Shown piece after piece: positions 44,854 through 53,819 of a stretch of DNA of 64,000 bases (positions are counted from its first letter, which is position 1; every line of letters begins with the position of its first letter). Below the pieces are notes generated by a model, which did not search any database, was not told the DNA's origin, and saw only the letters and a program-made list of their open reading frames with translations. The stretch is from Deltaproteobacteria bacterium (GTDB lineage Bacteria > Desulfobacterota > Syntrophobacteria > Syntrophobacterales > Syntrophobacteraceae): NCBI GenBank assembly GCA_012517315.1, contig JAAYVE010000021.1:62001-126000 (forward strand). The letters are read 5' to 3'. Position numbers and translations under genes: made by a program.

Positions 44854-45013
44854 GGGACTAAACGCTCCCTTCTTGCCGCATATCCCGGCTCAGGATTCAC
44901 GGAAGTGATTGCACGCTGCTCCACGGGTGCCCCTCTGGAGGGAAGACGGCCAAAAGCCGATGCGCCCCCTCCATGGGAAGTGCGTGAGGTGCCCCTGTCG
45001 ACGGCCCTGAACT

Positions 45014-46030
45014 CTAATTTTCATGGGCTTCAGAGGAGCATTCCAGGTACTTGGGTTCCACTTTCCGCCATGTCTTGTCCGGATCGAAGATCCTCATGGA
45101 CTGGGCGACTGCGGAAGTCTTTCTTCCCAAGTCCTTCTCGTACACGTCGCCGTGGTGACTCACCATGAAAGTCATGACGCCGGATGAACCGTATTGAGCC
45201 GGATAGGCAATCAGCGCGAACCCGCCGATCATGTCCTTCCCGGCCGTATACTCGTATGCTCCGTCGGGGGCGTGCCTGCCCTGGGCCTTCAGGATCCGGT
45301 AGTAGTATCCATGGTACGGCGCTGCCTCGTGCTCATCCCTCGCCCCTGGGTAGCCTTCCTTCCTGGCCCTTGCTGCCAATGGACCCAGCGGGCTCCGCTC
45401 CTCGTTTTCAGCCGCCTCCCAGTAGAGACCATCCTTCTTACCGGAGGCACTGGCAAACTTCTGGGCGTATTCGAGCACCCCGTCGCCGTCGCGATCTTTG
45501 GAAGCATACTCCCGCTGTGCATCCACGTATGCCAGGCAGGTCTGGATGGCGCTCAGTTCGTTTCTGCCGATGCGGCGGTTGAGGATTTCCTCTTTCCCCG
45601 CCCTGGTATCAAAGACCCAGCCGCCATTCGCTTTCACAAGGGGGATGGGGAACGGCCAGTCGTCATTGCCCAGAGTGAGAATCGCCTTCCTGTCGGTCTC
45701 CTGTTTCAGCCCGTTTTTCTGTTCAAACAAGCTGACGAAGCGCTCCCGTCCTTGCTTGTCCGCGATGTCATCGCCCGAAGAGATGATCTCTTTGCTTTCC
45801 GGCCCCAGGATGGCCGAAAGCGCGACCAGGTTGTCCGCCTTCACAGCGGAGGCCAGAGCGGCGACAGCCTCCTGAGGGGAGGGGAAGCTTTGTTGAGAGG
45901 GGCTTTTTCCCCGGCTTGCCGCGATAGCACTCCCGCCTAAGGAGATTGCGGTCAGGGAGAGGGCAGCGACAACGGCCAGGCCAGTGGGGAGCCTGTGGGG
46001 TTTTCCTCCGTTTTTCGCGCACAGAAACAT
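45014..46030 (-). CDS. DUF2950-type secreted protein
   Basis: A protein of 338 residues with an N-terminal signal region (KNGGKPHRL, then a hydrophobic stretch to AIAAS). The mature part has the DUF2950 pattern, with PSPQEAVAALASAVKADN near the start, WPFPIPLVKANGGWVFDT, and a C-terminal GFALIAYPAQYGSSGVMTF. Function unknown; it usually sits next to DUF3300 as it does here. GGAGG eight bases before the ATG decides the start. Confidence 0.82.
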   Translation of the reverse strand: MFLCAKNGGKPHRLPTGLAVVAALSLTAISLGGSAIAASRGKSPSQQSFPSPQEAVAALASAVKADNLVALSAILGPESKEIISSGDDIADKQGRERFVSLFEQKNGLKQETDRKAILTLGNDDWPFPIPLVKANGGWVFDTRAGKEEILNRRIGRNELSAIQTCLAYVDAQREYASKDRDGDGVLEYAQKFASASGKKDGLYWEAAENEERSPLGPLAARARKEGYPGARDEHEAAPYHGYYYRILKAQGRHAPDGAYEYTAGKDMIGGFALIAYPAQYGSSGVMTFMVSHHGDVYEKDLGRKTSAVAQSMRIFDPDKTWRKVEPKYLECSSEAHEN

Positions 46031-46106
46031 GGTGAAAGCCTCCATGAGAAAAAGACCTGCGGGATAGCGTCAGGTTCGAGCCATTCCATTGCGGAACGCA
46101 TCACGG

Positions 46107-46128
46107 ATAGGCGGTTTATAGGCGGTTT
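46107..46128. repeat. 11-bp tandem duplication
   Basis: ATAGGCGGTTT is repeated twice in a row just downstream of the DUF3300 stop codon and about 80 bases before the DUF2950 start. It is too short to name. Confidence 0.5.
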
Positions 46129-46134
46129 ATGGTA

Positions 46135-47463
46135 TTATCTACGGTTGCCTCCTCCTCGCCCCCCGGTGCTCCGGTCGGCCCCTCCGGACCTGCTGCCCCC
46201 CTGGAAGCCGCTGCGGCTTTCGCCTCTACCCCCCCGAAAGCTCCCGCCTCCCCCGACGCTGCTCCGAACGGGTGCGATGCTCCGGTGACGGGGTCCGGAA
46301 GAGGAAAATTCACGGCTCGTGCGGCCACGGTCCGACTGCAGCCGGGTTTCCCGACCTCTTCCCACGTCCTGCAGAGCTCCGGGACTTCGGTCCTGCTGGA
46401 TTCCCTGACGCGGCTGTTGTCCTTGACGGACCGAATCATTGCGGGGTCTGGGGACGGTGCCTGGGAAGAGTCCCTGGGAGGGGCCGCGGTCGAGACGGGT
46501 ACCCCCCTGCTGTCGTCCGGGATCCTTCAACGCGGGGGCAGCCTCCTCTCTGGAGTAGCCCCGAAAATTCCGTCTGTTCTCCACCGAACCCACTCCACCC
46601 CCGCCATAGCGCTCACGGGTCGTTGCATCGCGATATGCCACACCCCGGCGGTGGTAGGCGTCATGCCGCCACCTGCCCGTTTGAAGGTTTGAGACATTGA
46701 TGTTGCGGTTGATGTTGATGTTGCGGTTGAAGGTCGTGTAGACGGTGCGGTCACGCCAATCCCAGTACCCCCATCCCCGATTCCACGCGGACCCAACCAG
46801 CACCCCTGCCGTGAAACCGAGGATTCCTGCCGTCACGGCGGTGCCCAGGGGGTAATAGACGTAGGGAGGGTATGCGGGCCACCACCAGGAACCGTAGACA
46901 ACCGCAGGGTTGTATGTGGGGACATAGACCAGAGTGGGGTTGGCGGGTTCGATGATGACGGTCTTTTCCCTAACGATGACCATCTGTTCCGGGGTCGTCT
47001 GGAGGTTGCCCTGGGCGTAGGCCTTGTAGCGGAGGCTTTGAACGGTGTCCATCACCTGCTCCGGCTGGGCAAGAAAGGCATCACCAAGCATTTGGGTCCA
47101 GTCCAGCTTCTCACTCATCATGGCGAGCACCTGTGGGAAGGGCACCAGGGCCTTGACACTGAGGTCCCAATCCACGGCGTCCAGGGCCGCATTCAGTCGC
47201 TCCCCCCTGAGATGTTTGTTTCGTCTCACCCATCGGTCCGCCTGCACCACCTCGAGGGGATACGTCGCGGCCATGAGGATCTGCGCCAACAAGGCATCCG
47301 GGTACAGGGCGATGGGGGCGAGGATTTGATCCAGCTCCGCCTGACTGAATGCCGGATTCACCCCGGGAGTCTGTGCGGGAATTCCGGGAGGGAGTGCCAT
47401 GAGTAGAACGAGCAACCCGACTAGAGCGGGCCTGTGCAATGTGGGCCGATCCATTATGGTCAT
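46135..47463 (-). CDS. DUF3300-type secreted protein with Gly/Arg-rich tail
   Basis: A protein of 442 residues. A signal peptide runs to about residue 30 (GIPAQT). The DUF3300 domain (about 40-180) contains LAPIALYPDALLAQIL and ATYPLEVVQADRW. A Trp/Tyr-rich stretch and a short Gly/Ala hydrophobic segment follow, then a low-complexity Arg/Gly/Ser tail of about 190 residues that looks disordered. The DUF is of unknown function. It precedes the DUF2950 gene by 104 bases. Confidence 0.85.
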   Translation of the reverse strand: MTIMDRPTLHRPALVGLLVLLMALPPGIPAQTPGVNPAFSQAELDQILAPIALYPDALLAQILMAATYPLEVVQADRWVRRNKHLRGERLNAALDAVDWDLSVKALVPFPQVLAMMSEKLDWTQMLGDAFLAQPEQVMDTVQSLRYKAYAQGNLQTTPEQMVIVREKTVIIEPANPTLVYVPTYNPAVVYGSWWWPAYPPYVYYPLGTAVTAGILGFTAGVLVGSAWNRGWGYWDWRDRTVYTTFNRNININRNINVSNLQTGRWRHDAYHRRGVAYRDATTRERYGGGGVGSVENRRNFRGYSREEAAPALKDPGRQQGGTRLDRGPSQGLFPGTVPRPRNDSVRQGQQPRQGIQQDRSPGALQDVGRGRETRLQSDRGRTSREFSSSGPRHRSIAPVRSSVGGGGSFRGGRGESRSGFQGGSRSGGADRSTGGRGGGNRR

Positions 47464-47834
47464 CGTCGTCCCTCCTTCCTTTTCGTGAGGTCGTGGCAGA
47501 GTCCCATAGACGGAACTGCTTTTCCAGAAGACGACTGAAAGACGACTAGTGGAAGAATAACACGGAACCTATCAATTCCAACGGGGTATCCAAAAATGGA
47601 GTTGAATCGGCCGGAAGACCTCCAACCCAGAGGGTTCACCGGCAGTTTGGGGCGAAAAGACGAGAGAATCGACTTGATGGGAGGGAAGCGGCCGCTTTCT
47701 CGGGACGACTCCCGCCTTTGGGTGGAGAGCCCGGGGAAGGCCTATTTGTTCGACGTCCGGGGGGTGCATACCGGAGAGGTTGGGCCGGTGAAAGCTTGGG
47801 GAACGGCGGCCGAGGCTTTGTACAAAAGGCGGTC
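47464..47834. other. gap without a supported gene
   Basis: A 371-base stretch between the cytochrome c gene and DUF3300, both on the minus strand. An open frame on the plus strand runs into the cytochrome gene, but it has no family-like sequence and looks like chance. The gap must hold the DUF3300 promoter, but no convincing hexamers are seen. Confidence 0.5.
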
Positions 47835-48362
47835 TCAGCCCCCCGGCTTGCGGATTCCAAGGGACTGGACGAAGGCGACGATCTTCCATCGGTCCTGGAT
47901 TTCGATGGTGGTGGCCAGAGCCGGCTGCCGCCCTTTGCCCCCGATGCCGTAGCTGATGTGCTGGAAGAGCCTTCCTTCTGACTGTTCTTGCACGTATTCG
48001 CTCCGCAAGTCGGTGGGAAGGGGGGCGAAACTCTGTCCCACTGTTCCGTTTCCATCAAAGTGCTTCCCGTGACACTGGTGACAGTAGGTGAAATAGAGTT
48101 TTCTCCCGGACTCTATCAGAGCGGCGTCTTTCGTGATGAAAGGGGATTTGAGGGTTTCTGGAGCTGCGGCGCGATACAGGGCCTCTCCTCCTTGGAAGGG
48201 CACAAGACCGGATTCCATGACAAGGATGGGGTTTTCATGGGGGCGCACGGCGGGTGTTTCCCGCATGCGCCCGAAGGGAAAATCGTTGTCGTAGGTCATG
48301 AGGAGCTGGTAAGCCGCCGCCAGGAGCAGCAGCGGCAGGCAGAGCATGAGAAACCGTTTCAT
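47835..48362 (-). CDS. monohaem cytochrome c, ActE-like
   Basis: A protein of 175 residues with an N-terminal membrane anchor or signal (MKRFLMLCLPLLLLAAAYQLL) and one haem site CHQCH near residue 94. The fold around it (GKLYFTYCHQCH-like, then FVQSLG at the end) resembles ActE of alternative complex III. The segment where the sixth-ligand methionine is usually found reads GKGRQPAL, so no methionine is present there. It is the last gene of the respiratory operon. Confidence 0.78.
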   Translation of the reverse strand: MKRFLMLCLPLLLLAAAYQLLMTYDNDFPFGRMRETPAVRPHENPILVMESGLVPFQGGEALYRAAAPETLKSPFITKDAALIESGRKLYFTYCHQCHGKHFDGNGTVGQSFAPLPTDLRSEYVQEQSEGRLFQHISYGIGGKGRQPALATTIEIQDRWKIVAFVQSLGIRKPGG

Positions 48363-48590
48363 CTACTCTCCTTTGTCTCCCTTCACGTGCTGCGGATGGG
48401 GTAGGGGGGCGTAGATGGCGTAAGGGGATTCCCCCGGCACGTCCCTGGCTGGACGGTAGTCCCAGGTGGGCTGGCCCGGATCCCCCACAAAAACATAGGT
48501 GAACATGCCTTTCACGAGGATCAGGATCAGCAGGGCGACGATGACCAGCCACGTTGCCCGTTCCGATTGGCTGTGGTTTCCGGTCTCCAT
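48363..48590 (-). CDS. small membrane protein of the respiratory operon
   Basis: A protein of 75 residues with one hydrophobic helix near 13-35 and a Pro-rich tail (RPARDVPGESPYAIYAPLPHP). It abuts the cytochrome c gene at one end and the next small membrane protein gene at the other (stop/start within a few bases), so it is a subunit or assembly factor of the oxidase. I cannot name it. Confidence 0.62.
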   Translation of the reverse strand: METGNHSQSERATWLVIVALLILILVKGMFTYVFVGDPGQPTWDYRPARDVPGESPYAIYAPLPHPQHVKGDKGE

Positions 48591-48591
48591 G

Positions 48592-48867
48592 TCAGATTTT
48601 CACTCCGTAGATTCCATGCGCCACGATGTACCCGACCGCCCACAGGACGGTTCCCACAATGACAAGGATGAGAAAGAGAGGGAAAGGGGCGTTACGCTCC
48701 CGGATATCGGACGGGTAGGTGTGGATCACTTTGTCCATCCGCGTTTGCGAATCTTTCCCCCGGAAATGGGTGAAACCAAGGGCCAATGCCACGAGCACCA
48801 CCGTGACGATGGCAGGAAAGAGGTAGAGCACGAAGTGCTGGATGTTCATGAGTGTGAAGAAGCGCAT
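48592..48867 (-). CDS. small two-helix membrane protein of the respiratory operon
   Basis: A protein of 91 residues with two hydrophobic helices (about 10-32 and 62-85) joined by a charged loop (GKDSQTRMDKVIHTYPSDIRERNAPFP holds the middle). It resembles short unnamed subunits found beside alternative complex III and haem-copper oxidases. Its stop lies one base before the next gene. Confidence 0.62.
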   Translation of the reverse strand: MRFFTLMNIQHFVLYLFPAIVTVVLVALALGFTHFRGKDSQTRMDKVIHTYPSDIRERNAPFPLFLILVIVGTVLWAVGYIVAHGIYGVKI

Positions 48868-49055
48868 GGCTCACTCCCTTCGTCGGTCGGCCCCCTACCG
48901 GGGCAATAGTCTTTGCCCCTCATGGGGGACCGGCTCTGCCAAGACATGACGCTTGACGATCGGCAAGGGTCTCCCCCCTGTGTGCGGGACCGACTCCATA
49001 AAGTCCTTTGATGGCAGTGCGCATTTCGTCTCCCCCCTTGTAGGGAACCGCCCCT

Positions 49056-49313
49056 TCATCCCCGCAGCAGGGAAAAGATCAGGACCGCCCCGCTCGCGAG
49101 GAGCCCGGAAAAGGCGACGGCGAGGAGAGCGTAGATCTCCAGGCGCTTCATGCCTGAAACCCGGGTGGGCGTCGGGTCAAGATCCTCGTCCAGAGGCAGG
49201 TACCTTGCCCTTTGCTGGTCCCGGAACTGGCCCTTTCGGAGGGCCCAGAAGAAAAACAGCAGGCTCAGGAAAAATCCCGCGATCATATAGGCCAAGAAAT
49301 AGGGAAAATACAT
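49056..49313 (-). CDS. CcoS/CcoQ-like small membrane protein
   Basis: A protein of 85 residues with two hydrophobic helices. The segment FFFWALRKGQFRDQQ after the first helix recalls the FWAV-x-GQFDD pattern of CcoS, which helps assemble cbb3 oxidase, but the second helix is extra. GGAGG five bases before the ATG decides the start; the frame stays open 90 bases upstream. It follows the CcoO-like gene by about 120 bases. Confidence 0.6.
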   Translation of the reverse strand: MYFPYFLAYMIAGFFLSLLFFFWALRKGQFRDQQRARYLPLDEDLDPTPTRVSGMKRLEIYALLAVAFSGLLASGAVLIFSLLRG

Positions 49314-49432
49314 GTGGTCCTCCAGGTGGTCCGACACTGATCCCAGTGGTCCGGCGCACAACCCGATACGCGCCCGCATTGTTTGTAGGAACAGCGCCCT
49401 CACGAAACTCGGTCAGTGTGCCGTGCCCCCCC

Positions 49433-50371
49433 TCAGGGTTCATTGGATGCGTCGATGCCGCGGGGTTCCCCGTTGGCATCCGACTGGTTGATGAAGTAGA
49501 CGGCCACGTAATTTCCCACGTCCCAGAGTTTCTCCGATTCCAGGTCTTTCTTGAAGTACGGCATGGCGGAACCCGTGATGCCGTTCATGAGCTGGTAATA
49601 GATGATGCCGCCGCTGATTTCCCGGTCTTTAAGGATGGTGAAGTTGAGAGGCGGAGGATATATCCAGGGCTGAGCCGGACCCATGCCGTCGCCGATGGGC
49701 CCGTGGCAGCCGAGGCAGAATTCCTGGTAGATCTTGTGGCCTCTCGCCAGCCCGACCTCAGTGGTGGGGTATGGGTTGGGGATCCTGCGCCACCCTTCGG
49801 GTACCTGCTCCGCCAGCCAGCGGACATTGTATTCGGGGCCGGCTTCGTAGGCTTCAATGACCTTTTGTTTCCAATGACGCTGACGTTCCATGCGCCGGTC
49901 GGCGTTTTTCATGCCGAGGCCCTGAACGTAATCGGTGAGGAGTTGGATCTGTTCCATGCCCAGCCATGCGAAGGGAGGCATGATGGAACTGGGACGGGTG
50001 TATCGAGGATTGATGAAGTGGGCGATGTGCCAGTCGTCGGGATGTTCGCCGCCCTCCTGAGAGAGATCCACGCCGGTGCGGGCAGACCCCAGCAAGATGG
50101 GAGAATCTCCCACGTAATCGCCCGCCTGGGCGATCCTGCTTGCTCCGTGACCCCAGTCGATGGTGCGGATGGACTGGCTGTGACAATAAACGCAGCCGTT
50201 TTCCATGTAGATGCGGCGTCCGGCCGCCTCCCGGGCCGTGCGGGACCGGAAAATCTCCGACGGGGAGTCTTCCATGGTGGCCCATGGCCAGAAGACGACC
50301 ATGAAGACGATGGTCAGCAGGATGGCGAGCGATCCCACCACAACGGCGGTGGGGGTCATTTTCTGACTCAT
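49433..50371 (-). CDS. ccoO: CcoO-like cytochrome c subunit with a second cytochrome domain
   Basis: A protein of 312 residues. An N-terminal helix (about 10-30) anchors it. The first haem domain has NGCVYCHSQ near 60 with a methionine ligand in SSIMPPF, which is the CcoO/FixO pattern. A second monohaem domain has CLGCH near 220 and a ligand methionine in GSAMPYF. Normal CcoO is monohaem and CcoP carries the other haems, so this looks like a CcoO-CcoP-type fusion. It overlaps the CcoN gene by four bases. Confidence 0.85.
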   Translation of the reverse strand: MSQKMTPTAVVVGSLAILLTIVFMVVFWPWATMEDSPSEIFRSRTAREAAGRRIYMENGCVYCHSQSIRTIDWGHGASRIAQAGDYVGDSPILLGSARTGVDLSQEGGEHPDDWHIAHFINPRYTRPSSIMPPFAWLGMEQIQLLTDYVQGLGMKNADRRMERQRHWKQKVIEAYEAGPEYNVRWLAEQVPEGWRRIPNPYPTTEVGLARGHKIYQEFCLGCHGPIGDGMGPAQPWIYPPPLNFTILKDREISGGIIYYQLMNGITGSAMPYFKKDLESEKLWDVGNYVAVYFINQSDANGEPRGIDASNEP

Positions 50372-51741
50372 GGCCGTTCAGTCTCTCCGTTGAAAAACAG
50401 GGTCCTCACCACATTGTACAGTCCGACGTATGCTCCGGCGGCGATGAGAAACCCGATGGAGACCCGCAGGACGTAGTAGGGATGGATCTCGGGGAGGACC
50501 CGGTAGACGGTTTCACCGTTCAGCCAGGCGTTGCCCTGGATGAGGCCGACGATGGTCAGCACCACCGTGAAACCGCTCACCCCGATGAGGACCAGCCAGT
50601 ACTGGAGATCGGCCAGGAACCGGCTGTAGAGAGGTTTTCCCGTGATGCGGGGAAGGATGTAGTAGAGTCCCCCGAGGGCGATCATGCCCGCGAAGCCGAG
50701 GACTCCCACATGGGCGTGCCCCACCACCCAGTTGTTGAAATGGGTGATGCGCTGAACCTGGGGCAGGGCCATCATGGAACCCTGGATGCTCACGAAAAAG
50801 TACAGAATCGTCCCCGTGAAAACGAACTTGCCGGCGATGTCCCCGTGGATCTCCCCCAGTCGGTCCCTGGCCGTGTACCAGATGTTGATGAGAAAGACCA
50901 TGACGGGGATCACCATGGCGATGCTGTCCACGATGGCGATGACCTTGAGCCAGGTGGGTACGGGAACCTGGAGCAGATGGTGCGTGCCGATGTGCGTGTA
51001 GACGACCAGGAGGCCCCAGAACCCGAGGAGGCTCAAGGAGTGGCTGTAAAGGGGGTTTCGGGTGACCTTGGGGATCACGTAGTAAGCCACACCCAGGGCG
51101 AGGGGAGTGAGGAGGAGACCAAAAATGTTATGGCCGTAAAACCAAAGGAGGATCGCGTCGGGGATGCCCGTGAGCGCCCCCGTGTCCGGCCTCCAGACAA
51201 CGTTGCCGATGAAATAGGTCGTCCCCGTCATGACAACCGCGGCACAGGCGTACCAAACGGAAACGTAGAGTATGGGTTCACGACGGTTGCGGATCGTCAG
51301 GATCATATTCACGAAGACGAGAGCGAAAACCGCCACCACCATGACGTCCACTGGCCAGATGAGTTCTGCGTATTCCCGGGCTTGAGTGTGGCCCGCGGAG
51401 AGGGCGATGACCCCCGTGACCAGGGTGATGTTCCACAGGATCACCGTGGCCAATCCCAGTTTCTGGCTGTAAAGAGGGGTGCGCATCAACTTGGGGATGT
51501 AATAATGGGCGGCGCCAAGGAGTCCCGGGGTCACGAATCCGAAGAGCACCAGGTTCACGTGAATGGGCCGGATGCGCCCGAACTGCAGGAATCCGATGTT
51601 CGCCATGAAATCGGGGGCGATGAGATACCCTGCGGCCATCATCCCCACAGTGGTCGCCAGGGCGAACCAGACCGCCGAGGTGAGGCAAAACGCCCGGGCT
51701 GTAAGATGGCTTTCCAGTTCCTCAGTGGGGATGCCTGGCAT
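50368..51741 (-). CDS. ccoN: cbb3-type cytochrome c oxidase subunit I
   Basis: A membrane protein of 457 residues with about 12 helices, reducing oxygen to water and pumping protons. Ligand histidines are visible: RPIHVN for low-spin haem, FYGHNIFG and THIGTHHLL for copper B, and WVVGHAHVG for the haems. The tyrosine six residues before the HH pair, which is cross-linked in cbb3 enzymes, is kept (VVYTHIGTHH). It is shorter than many CcoN proteins. Located just after the ActA gene. Confidence 0.9.
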   Translation of the reverse strand: MPGIPTEELESHLTARAFCLTSAVWFALATTVGMMAAGYLIAPDFMANIGFLQFGRIRPIHVNLVLFGFVTPGLLGAAHYYIPKLMRTPLYSQKLGLATVILWNITLVTGVIALSAGHTQAREYAELIWPVDVMVVAVFALVFVNMILTIRNRREPILYVSVWYACAAVVMTGTTYFIGNVVWRPDTGALTGIPDAILLWFYGHNIFGLLLTPLALGVAYYVIPKVTRNPLYSHSLSLLGFWGLLVVYTHIGTHHLLQVPVPTWLKVIAIVDSIAMVIPVMVFLINIWYTARDRLGEIHGDIAGKFVFTGTILYFFVSIQGSMMALPQVQRITHFNNWVVGHAHVGVLGFAGMIALGGLYYILPRITGKPLYSRFLADLQYWLVLIGVSGFTVVLTIVGLIQGNAWLNGETVYRVLPEIHPYYVLRVSIGFLIAAGAYVGLYNVVRTLFFNGETERP

Positions 51742-51840
51742 GTTTCCCTTCTCTTGATGTGTTCATAAGCTGCCGATTCATTGTTCCAACGATCCCAAGA
51801 TCCGGAGCCGCTGAAGCCGGAGACCTTCTGCAGGCCGGTT

Positions 51841-52440
51841 TCAATTGTGACAGGAGAGCCAGCAGTCCAAGTTGGCATTCCGCTGCCGGTGGCACGTGAT
51901 GCAGAACTCCATGTAGAAATATTTGCCGCGGATGCGATCCATGGTTTCCACTGTACCGTGGCATTCCCGGCAAGCCACTTCCTTCTTGATGTGCCTTTGG
52001 TGGTTGAACACCACGTGCTCGGCAAGGTAATTGGCCTTCTTCCAGGGCGTGGGGGCCCGCATGTCGTAGTACCAGTGCTCTTTGACGATTTCCGGGTGCT
52101 TGGCGATGATATATTTATGGCAGTGGAGACATTTTTCCACGGGGGGGAGACCGGGGTGGATCGACTGGGCCACGTAAGGGTGACAATACTCACACTGGAT
52201 GTTTTTCACCCCTGAATGCACCCGGTGGCTGAAAGGGATGGGCTGGGCCACCCCGATGTCGGTTCCCGGCGTCCGGTAGAAGAGGAAAAGGAACCCCACC
52301 ACGGCAGCGGCGCACACAAAAACGGCCAGAACCGGTCCTCGGTTTGCGGAAGGGGCGATTCCCCGAAGCCTGCTCAAGACCATGAGCAGCCCGGCGGCCG
52401 AAAGGGCGAGGGTCAGAAGGGTCCACAGGAGCTGCGTCAC
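51841..52440 (-). CDS. actA: multihaem cytochrome c subunit of alternative complex III (ActA)
   Basis: A protein of 199 residues with two hydrophobic helices (about 4-22 and 37-55). It carries four canonical haem sites, CEYCH, CLHCH, CRECH and CITCH, and ends in CWLSCH, which has three residues between the cysteines; ActA normally has five CxxCH sites. The GTG start overlaps the upstream ActF stop by four bases. It passes electrons from the quinol site to the cbb3 oxidase or a cytochrome c. Confidence 0.85.
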   Translation of the reverse strand: MTQLLWTLLTLALSAAGLLMVLSRLRGIAPSANRGPVLAVFVCAAAVVGFLFLFYRTPGTDIGVAQPIPFSHRVHSGVKNIQCEYCHPYVAQSIHPGLPPVEKCLHCHKYIIAKHPEIVKEHWYYDMRAPTPWKKANYLAEHVVFNHQRHIKKEVACRECHGTVETMDRIRGKYFYMEFCITCHRQRNANLDCWLSCHN

Positions 52441-53639
52441 TTTGCCTCTCCCTCTCCAAAGCGCCAGGTTTCCGGGAATTCCTTGAGAAAGAAAGCCACG
52501 GCCGCCAGCATCAGGCCGAGGAAACCCAGGGTGATGGCCACATCGCTGATTCCAAAGGGTAGGCTTTGAGAGGATCCGCTCAGGGGAGAACCCAGGAGTA
52601 GCAGGTGCTCGAGCCAGATGCCCAGTATGACCCCCGAACAGAGGACGACCATCAGACGGGGCATGGTCTTGACCTTCTTGTTGAGGAGTGTGAGGAAGGG
52701 GATCACGAAGCACACAATGAGCACGGTCCAGGCCAGGGATTTCCAGGGAGAGGCCATGGTCCGCCGGATGACGTAGGCGGTCTCCTCCGGGATATTGCCG
52801 TACCAGATGACCACCAGTTGCACGTAGAAGAAATCGGCCCATACGAGGCAGAATGCGAAAAAGAGCTTGCCCAGGTCGTGGAACTGATTTTCCGCCAAAC
52901 GGAAGCCGCTGTCACGCTGCAGGTGCAGAAGCGAAGCGACAATGATGAGACCCCCGAGGCCGATGTAAAAGGCCTTCACAAAAGTGTAAGGGCCGAAAAG
53001 GGTGGAAACCCAGTGAGGATCCGCAGCCATGATCAGGTCGTAACCCACGAGAGAGAGAACGAGGGTGAAAGCCGCCATGTAGCACACGCCGATGGCCCGC
53101 ATGCGGCCGACAATCTGTTTTCTGTTTTTTCGGCTCGTTTCTCGCATGCGGTCCAGCGCAGAGCGCAGGAAACCGCCGGAGACCCCCGCTTCCGTTTTGA
53201 GGAGGAGGGCATGATAGACATACAGGATCCCCAGGAGGTAGAGGATAAGAAGGCCGACGCAATCTCGGGCGAGGAGGAATGGGACGTTCAGCCACACCTC
53301 TTTCCCGTGGAGATGGTGATCGTGGAGCCACGGGAAGATGTGGGAAGTTCCAGGAATGAGGAACAGAAAAAGGAGGAGAGAAACGGGAAAGAAAGCGGCG
53401 AACGCCTCGGAGAGCCCCTCCAAGGGGCGGCTCCAGCGGGCCCTGACGGTCGTCATGATGACGGAAAAAAGGAGGGCCCCCTGAGCGATAGCCGACCAGA
53501 AGCAGAAATTGATGAGGTATGCCTGCCACGCGCGACCGGCTTGCTCACCCGCCGCTCCGTAAAGGAAAGCCCCGAATCCGACGGCGAACAGGGCGGCGCA
53601 TAACCTGCGGTACGGCATGTCTTTCGCTAAAATGATCAT
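52437..53639 (-). CDS. actF: alternative complex III quinol-binding membrane subunit (ActF)
   Basis: A membrane protein of 400 residues with about ten helices, of the NrfD/ActF type. WLHDHHLHGKEVWLN near residue 105-120 and a helix pair with VRRTMASPWKSLAWTV are typical. The start is uncertain: ATG 53639 has GAGGG upstream, while ATG 53618 (MPYRRL) is family-like but lacks a site. It overlaps the ActA start. Confidence 0.85.
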   Translation of the reverse strand: MIILAKDMPYRRLCAALFAVGFGAFLYGAAGEQAGRAWQAYLINFCFWSAIAQGALLFSVIMTTVRARWSRPLEGLSEAFAAFFPVSLLLFLFLIPGTSHIFPWLHDHHLHGKEVWLNVPFLLARDCVGLLILYLLGILYVYHALLLKTEAGVSGGFLRSALDRMRETSRKNRKQIVGRMRAIGVCYMAAFTLVLSLVGYDLIMAADPHWVSTLFGPYTFVKAFYIGLGGLIIVASLLHLQRDSGFRLAENQFHDLGKLFFAFCLVWADFFYVQLVVIWYGNIPEETAYVIRRTMASPWKSLAWTVLIVCFVIPFLTLLNKKVKTMPRLMVVLCSGVILGIWLEHLLLLGSPLSGSSQSLPFGISDVAITLGFLGLMLAAVAFFLKEFPETWRFGEGEAK

Positions 53640-53819
53640 GTATGATGCAACCCTCTTTGAGGATCCGAAAATCTCCTCTCCCCCTCAACCGCCTGTCTTT
53701 TTCAACAGTCCCATGGGACAAAGCTCCTTCTTCCGCCTGCTTTCCTTTCACATGGCGGCAGGGCTGGGGCGGTCATTCCCCGGAGGGCGGGAATGCCCGG
53801 GTTTTTCCCCCATGCCCTT

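Noticed and set aside
47596-47952. A 118-codon plus-strand frame before the cytochrome gene
   Set aside because: It runs into the antisense of the cytochrome c coding region and has no family-like sequence or good ribosome site.
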